Positions 1-6,662 of a stretch of 12,395 bases of DNA are shown here, in pieces. Within the stretch, counting starts at the first letter, position 1. The number at the start of each line of letters is the position of its first letter. Position numbers and translations under genes: made by a program. Source of the stretch: an uncultured Collinsella sp. (GTDB taxonomy: Bacteria; Actinomycetota; Coriobacteriia; Coriobacteriales; Coriobacteriaceae); assembly GCA_900549185.1 (NCBI GenBank), contig URNM01000055.1, positions 1 through 12,395 on the forward strand, read 5' to 3'. The notes beneath the pieces were generated by a model, which made no database searches, was not told where the DNA came from, and saw nothing but the letters and a program-made list of their open reading frames with translations.

Positions 1-34
1 GTCTCGTGGGCTCGGAGATGTGTATAAGAGACAG
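1..34. other. Nextera Read 2 adapter remnant (not genomic)
   Basis: The first 34 bases match the Illumina Nextera transposase Read 2 oligonucleotide in full, ending in the 19-base Tn5 mosaic end (AGATGTGTATAAGAGACAG). This is library adapter left in the assembly, not organism DNA. Genomic sequence starts at about base 35. An in-frame TAA at 25-27, inside the adapter, makes the first gene look as if it starts within the window when it is really cut here. Confidence 0.98.
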
Positions 35-516
35 GGGCAGAAAAGCCAGCCGTGGATATGAGGACCGACTTCATTTGGTTTAAGGTCGAGGTTCCCGAGG
101 GCGTCGAGATTACCGACGTTGCCGGCGACACCGCCGACAGGGCCCAGTTTAAGTTCACCGAGAGCGAGCACGCCAGCGATCGCTTCATCCCCGTCTTCGA
201 TCCTGACAAGAACGCCGACGAGCTGTTCGACTACGAGGCAAAGTGGAATGCCAGCTTTGAGTGGACCGAAAATGACCCCGTCAAGTACAACGGCAAGACT
301 TGGCGCAACGCTTCCTATACACACTCGGGCGGCGTAACGACCGAATACTTCACCGACGTTGACGGCGGCAGTGTGTATGTGCGTATCGACAACGTCGAGG
401 AGCACAAGGACGCCGTCGAGACCGTGATGAAGTCTCTGGAATTTGCCGACGACATCGCCGAGGCCAAGACCGAGGCCATGGACGTCAAGCTCGACGATAT
501 CGAGATCAAGCGCTAA
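35..516 (+). CDS. Hypothetical protein, 5'-truncated; small acidic alpha/beta domain
   Basis: This is the C-terminal 159 residues of a protein whose start is lost at the adapter junction. The frame is open from the first genomic codon (37-39, Ala). A GTG at 52 and an ATG at 58 are in frame, but no Shine-Dalgarno precedes either, so I treat both as internal. The fragment is strongly acidic, with alternating beta-strand-like stretches (residues about 11-20, 36-40, 71-76, 92-106, 111-118) and a helix near 121-135 (EHKDAVETVMKSL) before a charged tail. The pattern of a membrane-proximal strand opening, long middle and closing 'V.SLEF' helix-strand recalls PsbP/Mog1-like domains of secreted lipoproteins, but this is only a resemblance. 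The lost N-terminus may have held a signal or lipobox. There are no cysteines or recognisable catalytic motifs in what remains. It ends with TAA and is followed 72 bases later by a strong terminator, so it is the last gene of its transcript. Function unknown. Confidence 0.75.
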
Positions 517-588
517 GCGACTGGCGAGCGCAACGGGAAACACGGTCGCAGTGCAAACAAGCGACGGTACCCCAGCGCTTCGTACCCA

Positions 589-620
589 GGGAGGGCCGGT
601 AAACCGACCCTCCCTTTCTT
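589..620 (+). terminator. Rho-independent terminator after the truncated first gene
   Basis: Left arm 589-600 (GGGAGGGCCGGT) pairs with right arm 603-614 (ACCGACCCTCCC). All positions are complementary except one C/A mismatch, and the T-A pair next to the two-base loop probably opens. The hairpin is followed by TTTCTT at 615-620. It lies 72 bases past the stop at 516 and ends that transcript on the + strand. Confidence 0.85.
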
Positions 621-821
621 ATGCCTGTAGCCGACGAACGCGAGGATGCCGGACGCCGGAACCGCCCCAAATGTGGCAACAGTACGAAAACGACAAACAC
701 CCCAACACGTCCGCCCACCGATTTATTGCGCCGCGCAGACAATTAAACCAGCATCTTTAAACATCTGGGCAGTATAGTGACCAAAACTATCGCATAACCG
801 CACTCTGCGAATGGAGAAGTT
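621..821. other. Intergenic region with leader of the phospholipase C gene
   Basis: About 200 bases between the terminator and the ATG at 822, with no credible ORF or RNA gene. It becomes AT-richer at 720-790, as expected for a promoter region. TATAGT at 773-778 (5 of 6 to the -10 consensus) lies 43 bases before the start codon, but I see no convincing -35 at 16-18 bases. GGAG at 813-816, five bases before the ATG, is the ribosome binding site that fixes the start at 822. Confidence 0.4.
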
Positions 822-3314
822 ATGACCGAACACCATGCCATCAGCCGCCGAGCGTTTACGCTGGGCCTAGGGCTTGCGGCGTTGTCACCACTTGCAAGCC
901 TGCCCGAAACCGCAGCGCCGGGCATTCCCCTGCGAGCGGCATTTGCAGACAACACACCCGCACCGTCGGACAGCCTCGACAATTTCGTCATTCGCCTTCG
1001 CCCCGCGGGCTATTTTCGCACCGCGAGCGTCAACCAAGACGGCAACGTTCGCGGCAACGTCTGCCACCTGTTTAACGACGGCACGTCTAGCAAGCTCATC
1101 CTTGAGAACGTAACGACCAAGAATGACGATACAAACTGGTATGCTATCCGCACCTTGCTCAATTTCGAAGAGCATAAAAAGACGGGCTACAGCATTTGGT
1201 CGGTCGACGACGACTCTGACAAAGATGGAAAGGTCATCCACGTATGGGGCGGCGAGTATGACAACAAGCCCAGCCGCGCTTTTGCGTTCGAGCGTCAATC
1301 AAACGGAACCTATATCATCCGAGACCGCACGGTCGAGAAAGAAACCGAGAAAAAAGACATTAAGTACCTGGCAATAGAATCGAACGGCGAAGACCAGGAC
1401 AACAATAAGATCTGCCATAAGAGTAAGAGCATTCCGTGGGAGCTCGAACTTATCGGTTACGACATGAAAAAGAACGATGCCACGGTTAGCAGCCTCGACT
1501 GGATCACGTACAGCAGCTACGTCGACGGACCATGTTGGATGAAATACGTCGACGACAACAAGTTCCTCGACGAGCTGAGCATCCCGGGTACGCACGATTC
1601 GGGCACCTGCAGCGTGGACAACGACACTGAGCCCCAATCCTCGCAAGTAAAATGCCAGCAGGATTACATTCCCACGCAGTTGCTCGAAGGCATTCGCTAT
1701 TTTGATATCCGGCTCGGAAAGGGCGATGACCCCGGCATCGACCACGGGATTTTCTACCTACTCAAAAAAGACGGGAACTATCTGCATCTCTCCGATGTCA
1801 TCGGGTACTTCAAAACGTTTTTGAACGAAAACCCGTCAGAAGCGCTCATCATGCTCGCATCGCGCGGCAACGATGAGGCTACCGACGAAAGCATAACGAC
1901 GGCCTTCGCCAAGGTTATGGCCGATAACCCCAACCTGTTCTACACGTCGAGCCACGTCCCCACGCTGGGCGAGGTGCGCGGAAAGATCGTCCTGCTGCGT
2001 CGATTTGGGCTCGCCGGCAACAGCGTAAGCGGCCACACGTGGGGCCTCGACCTCACCCAATGGGATGACAAGATCAAGGCGCATTCCGGGCAGTCGATGT
2101 GTCTCGTCCAAGACGCGCGGGGATTTGAAGCCATAGGGGAAACGGGCAATGAAGAGCCCTATTGCACCAAGGTATATGCCCAGGACAAGTACAAACTCAC
2201 GGGAACCGACAAGCTCAGCTGGGTCGATAATGCGCTGAAGGAAACGACCGGGCGCACGCGCAACGAGGTAGATGTCGAGGACGATAACGGGGCCAAGGAG
2301 AAAGTCCTGGAGCGTTGCTGGTCTATCAACTACACCAGCTGCACGGGCTTGTCGCACGGAGGCAATCCTTTTACCTCGGCACGAGTAGTCAACGAGCATC
2401 TGTATAAGAGCCCGTACATCAATCCCAGCGGCATCGAGGATACAAAGTCAGATTACCTCAAGCACATTGGCATCATCGCATCCGACTTTGTTGATGCGGC
2501 GCTGGCCCGGAGCATCTATCAGCGCAATTACGATACGGAGCACAAGCAGACGGCTTCGTACTATCTCCCGTACTATCTCCCGACCCGCATGCGCATGACG
2601 TACGGCGACTCGCTGAGCGATGCCTCATTCCAGGATGGCAAGACCGTTGGCGAGGGTCATTTCCGCCTTGCCGACAACAGCAACGCGCTCAACGCGACAG
2701 CTTCGGGCCATGCGTTTGCCATTGAATACGTGGATGTCGACGCCCTGGGCAACGAGACCGTTACGGGGCTGCAGGGCTCTGTGCCCATCGATATCGATCC
2801 ACGCGCGCTGACGCCCCATTTTGAGGGACTCGAAGGCCTTAAGGCCGGCGAAGACGTGCGCGCCAAGATTGCGGCATCACTCGAGGGCAAGCTCGAAACC
2901 GATGCCTGCACGGCCCAGCTCGAGTTTGTGCACGACGCGAACGGCGCTCCGGGCACAGCAATGGCCGAGGGCGAAACATTTGCCGCAGGAACGTACTGGG
3001 TGCGCGTGAACGGTCTCTTGGGCAACGCGGCGCAGAACTACACGCTCGCCAGCGACGGAGCCGCAAGCTTTACCGTAGCGGCCTCGGACAGTGCTGCCGG
3101 CGCCGGCACCGGCAGCGGCACGGGTTCCAACGCAGGCAGCGCTGATAAGAACGGTAAGGGCAACAAGGGCAAGGGCTCGGGCGGAAAGCTCGCCGACACG
3201 GGCGACAGCTCTGGCGTTGCCGCCGGGCTCGCTGCCGCCGCCGTGGCGACAACGGTCGCCGGCGCGGCGATGCTTGCCAGTGACGGTGAAAACAACGAGG
3301 ACATTGTCGAATAG
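822..3314 (+). CDS. Tat-exported, surface-anchored PI-PLC-like phosphodiesterase
   Basis: An 830-residue surface protein with a phosphatidylinositol-specific phospholipase C X domain. Order: twin-arginine signal (SRRAF, residues 8-12, then a hydrophobic stretch and a likely cut after AFA near 42); a beta-rich, possibly ricin-type beta-trefoil region at about 52-213; catalytic domain at about 245-570; Ig/MBG-like beta module(s) at about 610-752; Gly/Ser/Lys linker 758-789; LADTG (790-794); hydrophobic segment 799-818; short acidic tail. The active site looks complete against bacterial PI-PLC: His258-Asp259 in PGTHDSG, Arg297 in FDIRLG, His308 in DHGIF (the acid/base His pair) and Asp555 in IIASDF. 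The known family reaction splits PI (or GPI anchors) into diacylglycerol and inositol cyclic phosphate without calcium; the true substrate here is unknown. LAxTG followed by a hydrophobic stretch fits class E sortase substrates of high-GC Gram-positives, but the tail lacks the usual Arg/Lys. Ten cysteines are present. It is a single gene with its own terminator; the start is set by GGAG at 813-816. Confidence 0.85.
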   Translation: MTEHHAISRRAFTLGLGLAALSPLASLPETAAPGIPLRAAFADNTPAPSDSLDNFVIRLRPAGYFRTASVNQDGNVRGNVCHLFNDGTSSKLILENVTTKNDDTNWYAIRTLLNFEEHKKTGYSIWSVDDDSDKDGKVIHVWGGEYDNKPSRAFAFERQSNGTYIIRDRTVEKETEKKDIKYLAIESNGEDQDNNKICHKSKSIPWELELIGYDMKKNDATVSSLDWITYSSYVDGPCWMKYVDDNKFLDELSIPGTHDSGTCSVDNDTEPQSSQVKCQQDYIPTQLLEGIRYFDIRLGKGDDPGIDHGIFYLLKKDGNYLHLSDVIGYFKTFLNENPSEALIMLASRGNDEATDESITTAFAKVMADNPNLFYTSSHVPTLGEVRGKIVLLRRFGLAGNSVSGHTWGLDLTQWDDKIKAHSGQSMCLVQDARGFEAIGETGNEEPYCTKVYAQDKYKLTGTDKLSWVDNALKETTGRTRNEVDVEDDNGAKEKVLERCWSINYTSCTGLSHGGNPFTSARVVNEHLYKSPYINPSGIEDTKSDYLKHIGIIASDFVDAALARSIYQRNYDTEHKQTASYYLPYYLPTRMRMTYGDSLSDASFQDGKTVGEGHFRLADNSNALNATASGHAFAIEYVDVDALGNETVTGLQGSVPIDIDPRALTPHFEGLEGLKAGEDVRAKIAASLEGKLETDACTAQLEFVHDANGAPGTAMAEGETFAAGTYWVRVNGLLGNAAQNYTLASDGAASFTVAASDSAAGAGTGSGTGSNAGSADKNGKGNKGKGSGGKLADTGDSSGVAAGLAAAAVATTVAGAAMLASDGENNEDIVE

Positions 3315-3344
3315 GCAAGCCGGCCTTTTAGACACATCGACTCA

Positions 3345-3383
3345 ATCGGGGGCGCAGAACACCGTTCTGTGCCCCCGATTTTT
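3345..3383 (+). terminator. Rho-independent terminator of the PI-PLC gene
   Basis: A 16-base-pair stem, arms 3345-3360 and 3364-3379, is fully paired apart from one G-T wobble, with a three-base loop (ACC). It is followed by a T run at 3379-3383. It begins 30 bases after the stop codon at 3314. The minus strand lacks a T run past the hairpin, so it mainly serves the + strand gene. Confidence 0.92.
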
Positions 3384-3408
3384 ACCTTGGCCCGAACGCC
3401 GCTATCGG

Positions 3409-3678
3409 CTACATCACCATGTTCAGCGCATTCACGAACTCCTGAGCTTGGGAGCGGCTGCTCAGACTAAAGACACAGGCAGTCAACAGCCTGTTACGTA
3501 GGAAAACGTCGCGGCCCTTGATCCTGCTGACCCCCGTGATGTCCTTAAGGTAGACAATCTCGGTGTGCTTGCCGCCAAAAGTGCCCTTCTTGAGTACCTC
3601 AATGCGGTTAGGGTAGATCTTGATGTCTTTAAACCTACCCGAACCCTTGTCCTGAAACAGCAAGGTGTTGTTGTCCAT
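3409..3678 (-). CDS. Small PH-domain-like protein
   Basis: An 89-residue protein with the look of a bacterial pleckstrin-homology-fold domain: short strands (FKDIKIYPNRIEVLKKG at residues 16-32), a turn, IVYLKDITGVSR at 41-52, a Lys/Arg-rich strand, then a C-terminal helix SSRSQAQEFVNALNMV (73-88). The closing 'F-S-S-x-S-Q-A-Q-E-F-V-N' helix is typical of short intracellular bacterial PH-like proteins. No signal peptide or membrane segment is present, so it is probably cytosolic or a membrane-surface adaptor. I chose the ATG at 3678 because GGGAG lies 8 bases upstream; a GTG three codons earlier (3687) is possible. The frame stays open to 3846, but that extension runs through the neighbouring gene's terminator and has no conserved look. 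The biological role is not known. Confidence 0.75.
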   Translation of the reverse strand: MDNNTLLFQDKGSGRFKDIKIYPNRIEVLKKGTFGGKHTEIVYLKDITGVSRIKGRDVFLRNRLLTACVFSLSSRSQAQEFVNALNMVM

Positions 3679-3826
3679 GCGTGCCACTCCCGCGGGGTTC
3701 GCTAAAACTGCCTCTATGGCCACATTTTGGTCACTTCGGGAATCCTGCACGAAGGCGCTAGGCGACATTGAAATTCGAGTCCGTGCGAAGACCTTTAATG
3801 AAGTGCCCAGTACTTCCCCGCAACAC

Positions 3827-3864
3827 AAAAACGGGGCAGCCCGCACTTCTGCGGACTGCCCCGT
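3827..3864 (-). terminator. Rho-independent terminator of the zinc-ribbon gene
   Basis: Arms 3831-3844 and 3851-3864 pair over 14 positions with one A/C mismatch and a six-base loop. On the minus strand the hairpin is followed by TTTTT (AAAAA at 3827-3831 on the + strand). It lies 43 bases past the stop of the zinc-ribbon gene (3907) and separates it from the PH-like gene, which therefore needs its own promoter within about 3679-3826. I could not pick out a convincing promoter there. Confidence 0.88.
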
Positions 3865-3906
3865 TCCTCTAACTATCGCATCGCAGCGCCAACCGGCTGC
3901 GCTTCC

Positions 3907-5244
3907 CTACTTCCCAAATAGCGCGCCCAGAAGACCGCGGCGCTTGGGCTTCTCCTCTCGGCAGGAACCCTCGACGGCGGCTGCAACCTGGCGCGGTTGC
4001 TCGCCGCCTCCACGGCGCACGATCTGGTACAGGAACGGCGATTTAACGTATTTGACCTCGATGGGCGTGGCATGCACGGTGCTTTCTCCGGACAGATGCA
4101 GGCTCGGGTTGAGCGGCGCCACCATGTGCGTTTCGCGCTTGTCACTAAACACCACCGCGGCCGCGCGGCCCGTCTGGCCGTTCACGGCGATGCGCACCTG
4201 CTCGCCGTCGCGGCTGTCCGTTGCCGGACGGTCGACAAAGTACACCGGCACCATAACTAGGCCGTCCTTGTGCTTGCGGGCCTTGCGCGCCCACGTGCGG
4301 ATGCTCTTTTTATTGAGCCCCAACACCGCCTCGGCATCGTTGCCGGCAATATCGAGCGCCAGCTTATCAATAACCACCTGGTCCTTGGTGGACGCATCGA
4401 CGGAAACGACGCGGAAGTCACCTTCCTGCATGGCGGGATCGAACGGCCCCACCTTGCCAAAGTCCCACGGCTCCAAAATGCCCATAAGACGAACATCCAG
4501 GTAGTTGGCCCTGGAATATGCCCAGTCGAGCACCTCGTAGTACACCAGGGTCTCCTTGCTCAGGCCCTTGCCCGGGAAGGACGCCATCATGCGCAAATCC
4601 GCGAGCGCCATGGGGAAATAGAAGAGCATCATGTCATTTTGGATCGCGTCTTCCACGTCATGCCCGGCTAAGGCCTCCGGGTACTGGCGCACCAACTGCA
4701 GCGCGTTGGCACGTGCCTGCTGCGGCGATATCTCACAGGGGACGCCCTGTTTGGGAACGTATTCGGCACCCACGCCCATGGTCAGGCGTTTACTAAACGT
4801 GCCGGGCTTGAGAAGGTCAGCCATACCGATTTTGTTGCCGCAGGACGGGCACTCAAACACACGTTGGGTCGACTCGCCCTCAAAGGACGCGCCGCAGAAG
4901 GGGCAGGGAATGCTCACGTGCGTCGCCTCTTGGAACTCCTGCGCCGTTCCGCGATCTTCCCACAGCAGATGCTCCAGAACCGACTGATTGCGCCAGTGCG
5001 AATTGAAGAAATACCAGTCCGGGTCCTCTGGGCGCTCGAGTTGCGACACATGCGTGAGCTTGAGCAGTCCATCCACTACCGTCAACGGCGTATGGCGAAT
5101 GCCCAAAGCGCTCTTGGGCTCTCCGGCGTCCGCCTGCCACGGAATGACCGCACCGCAATAAGCGCACTCAAAGCTGCGCTTAGCTTGGTGCGAGTACATA
5201 GGGCCGCCGCAGTTTTGACATTTAATGGCAAACATCTCGTCCAT
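3907..5244 (-). CDS. Double zinc-ribbon protein of unknown function (TFIIB-type zinc ribbon family)
   Basis: A 445-residue protein with two four-cysteine zinc ribbons: Cys9/Cys12 with Cys27/Cys30, and Cys114/Cys117 with Cys132/Cys135. Each has the CxxCG...CxxCG knuckle layout that binds one structural zinc. The long remainder (about 150-410) is a mixed alpha/beta region with no catalytic motif I recognise; the C-terminus is Arg/Lys-rich and ends in a short hydrophobic stretch (RRGLLGALFGK). There is no signal peptide or clear membrane helix, so it is probably cytosolic. Proteins of this kind are often labelled 'TFIIB-type zinc ribbon-containing' or, misleadingly, 'primosomal protein N'-like'. 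Bacillus YdjG is a possible distant relative, which I cannot confirm. The start at 5244 is set by an excellent Shine-Dalgarno (AAAGGAGG, 5253-5260) 8 bases upstream; an ATG 17 codons earlier at 5295 lacks one. It is monocistronic, with a terminator at 3827-3864. Confidence 0.85.
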   Translation of the reverse strand: MDEMFAIKCQNCGGPMYSHQAKRSFECAYCGAVIPWQADAGEPKSALGIRHTPLTVVDGLLKLTHVSQLERPEDPDWYFFNSHWRNQSVLEHLLWEDRGTAQEFQEATHVSIPCPFCGASFEGESTQRVFECPSCGNKIGMADLLKPGTFSKRLTMGVGAEYVPKQGVPCEISPQQARANALQLVRQYPEALAGHDVEDAIQNDMMLFYFPMALADLRMMASFPGKGLSKETLVYYEVLDWAYSRANYLDVRLMGILEPWDFGKVGPFDPAMQEGDFRVVSVDASTKDQVVIDKLALDIAGNDAEAVLGLNKKSIRTWARKARKHKDGLVMVPVYFVDRPATDSRDGEQVRIAVNGQTGRAAAVVFSDKRETHMVAPLNPSLHLSGESTVHATPIEVKYVKSPFLYQIVRRGGGEQPRQVAAAVEGSCREEKPKRRGLLGALFGK

Positions 5245-5252
5245 GGAAACGT

Positions 5253-5260
5253 CCTCCTTT
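5253..5260 (-). promoter_or_regulatory. Strong Shine-Dalgarno deciding the zinc-ribbon gene start
   Basis: On the minus strand this reads AAAGGAGG, near-perfectly complementary to the 16S rRNA tail, 8 bases before the ATG at 5244. It favours that ATG over the in-frame upstream ATG at 5295, which would place this site inside the coding region. Confidence 0.85.
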
Positions 5261-5273
5261 GCACAGGGGCTGT

Positions 5274-5290
5274 CGACATTAAGTATGTCG
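5274..5290. promoter_or_regulatory. Palindrome CGACAT-N5-ATGTCG, possible operator
   Basis: A perfect 6-base inverted repeat with a 5-base spacer in the divergent region between the zinc-ribbon gene (30 bases to its ATG) and the CDF transporter gene (about 170 bases). It overlaps a weak minus-strand -10-like CATACT at 5282-5287. The position would suit a repressor of the zinc-ribbon gene. I cannot match it to a named regulator, and a short palindrome can arise by chance. Confidence 0.3.
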
Positions 5291-5449
5291 AGCAAACAGG
5301 CACATGCCCATACCCATGTGGCCCAAAATGGACCGCCCGGGCAGACGAGAAGGCTCGCTCGTTAGCACCGGCAGACTATTGCTGCATTTTCTGAGCATCG
5401 GTGCACGGCGCCCCCGCGCGAGCTACACTATCCCCTTAAACATGATTGT

Positions 5450-5454
5450 GAGGA
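5450..5454 (+). promoter_or_regulatory. Shine-Dalgarno deciding the CDF transporter start
   Basis: GAGGA lies 8 bases before the ATG at 5463. The frame is open further upstream to 5304, but that stretch has an Arg-rich, unconserved composition and its ATGs (5304, 5442) lack a good ribosome site. TACACT at 5424-5429 is a weak -10 candidate just upstream. Confidence 0.7.
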
Positions 5455-5462
5455 CGACCGCT

Positions 5463-6644
5463 ATGCTATTTGTAAATCGGCTGGTACATACGCTTGTTCC
5501 CGGCAGCAAGGACGAGCCGGTCGATGCATCTTGCCGCACCAACGCGGGTTTTGCCGCAAGCCTCATCTGCATTGGCCTCAACATCACCCTGTGCCTGGCC
5601 AAGGGCATCGCGGGCCTGCTCGCCGGTTCCGTCTCCCTCATCGCCGACGCTTTCAACAACCTCTCCGATGCCTCGAGCAACATCGTGAGTCTGCTCGGGT
5701 TCCGCCTTGCCAGCCGCCCGGCAGACGAGGGCCACCCTTACGGCCACGGCCGCTACGAGTACCTGGCTGGTCTGTTTGTCGCCGTCCTGGTTTGTGCCGT
5801 CGGCATCAACCTAATCCTCGAGTCGATCACCAAGATCATCAAGCCCTCGCCCACCGTGTATTCGGCGCTCTCCATGGCTGCCCTTGTTCTGTCCATGCTC
5901 GTCAAATTCTGGATGGCCGCGTTCAACCGCGCACTGGGTAACCGCATCGATTCCGAAACGCTCATCGCCACGGCGCAGGACTCCAAAAACGACGTCATCA
6001 CCTCGGGCTCGGTCTTGGTGGCGGCGCTTATTTCGCAGACGACCGGCTTTGATCTCGATGGCTGGGCAGGCCTGGGTGTGGGCATCTTCATCTGCATCAG
6101 CGGCATGGGCCTGGTGCGCGACGCCATCAGCCCGCTGCTGGGACAAGCGCCCGACCCAAAGCTCGTCCAGGAAATCCGCGACAGGATTATGGCCTATCCG
6201 CAAGTCCTGGGCACACACGACCTGATGGTGCACGACTACGGCCCCGGTCGCCAGTTCGCCAGCGCACACGTGGAAATGCCCGGCGAGGGCGATGCATTTG
6301 AGCACCACGAGATTCTGGACACCATCGAGCACGACATCAAGCGCCAGATGGGCATCGACATCACGCTGCACTGCGACCCCATCGCCATAACCGGCGACGA
6401 CCTGCGCGGCTGGGTCAAACGCGGCGTCATGCAGATCGATCCCGCGCTCTCCATCCACGACCTGCACGAGCACGACGGCTTCGTTTCGTTTGACTTGGTA
6501 CGCCCCGACGGCTTTGACATATCCGACGAGGAGCTGCTGGAGCTCGTCACGCGCATCGTGCACGAGCGCCGGCCCGATGCCTCGTGCGTCGTTACGTTTG
6601 ACTCGGGCTTTAGTTCGCCCGAGCGTCCGGCCGAGCAGCTGTAG
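5463..6644 (+). CDS. Cation diffusion facilitator (CDF) transporter, probably Mn2+ type
   Basis: A 393-residue inner-membrane divalent-metal/proton antiporter of the CDF family. The membrane part (about 27-222) has six likely helices and the family signature HPYGHGRYEY (91-100) between helices 2 and 3. The transport site can be read directly: Asn65-xxx-Asp69 in helix 2 (NNLSD) and Asp173-xxx-Asp177 in helix 5 (DSKND). Zn/Fe-type FieF has Asp-Asp with His/Asp-Asp; Asn-Asp plus Asp-Asp is the pattern associated with manganese exporters such as MntE/MneP, so I infer Mn2+ efflux. After helix 6 come two similar cytoplasmic ferredoxin-like modules (about 229-306 and 312-383), which makes the protein roughly 90 residues longer than FieF-sized members. 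It is divergent from the zinc-ribbon gene and convergent, 18 bases away, with the next gene; no terminator is visible in the gap. Confidence 0.9.
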   Translation: MLFVNRLVHTLVPGSKDEPVDASCRTNAGFAASLICIGLNITLCLAKGIAGLLAGSVSLIADAFNNLSDASSNIVSLLGFRLASRPADEGHPYGHGRYEYLAGLFVAVLVCAVGINLILESITKIIKPSPTVYSALSMAALVLSMLVKFWMAAFNRALGNRIDSETLIATAQDSKNDVITSGSVLVAALISQTTGFDLDGWAGLGVGIFICISGMGLVRDAISPLLGQAPDPKLVQEIRDRIMAYPQVLGTHDLMVHDYGPGRQFASAHVEMPGEGDAFEHHEILDTIEHDIKRQMGIDITLHCDPIAITGDDLRGWVKRGVMQIDPALSIHDLHEHDGFVSFDLVRPDGFDISDEELLELVTRIVHERRPDASCVVTFDSGFSSPERPAEQL

Positions 6645-6662
6645 CCCCGCTCCGCTCGTCCG

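Noticed and set aside
52..60. GTG/ATG as the true start of the first gene
   Set aside because: No Shine-Dalgarno is present, the frame is open to the adapter junction, and the contig is artificially cut there.
3357..3367. GAAC-ACC-GTTC as a second SOS box
   Set aside because: The spacer is 3 bases, not 4, and it is the loop end of the PI-PLC gene's terminator.
3679..3846. 56-residue N-terminal extension of the PH-like protein
   Set aside because: It would start inside the neighbouring gene's terminator hairpin and has no conserved character; GGGAG supports the ATG at 3678.
3665..4504. Open frame of about 279 codons on the + strand across the PH-like/zinc-ribbon border
   Set aside because: It runs through a terminator and antisense to two supported genes; its Arg/Ser/Pro-rich composition is typical of a shadow frame.
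5811..6563. Open frame of about 250 codons on the minus strand opposite the CDF gene
   Set aside because: The CDF family motifs settle the coding strand; no ribosome site or conserved motif supports the antisense frame.
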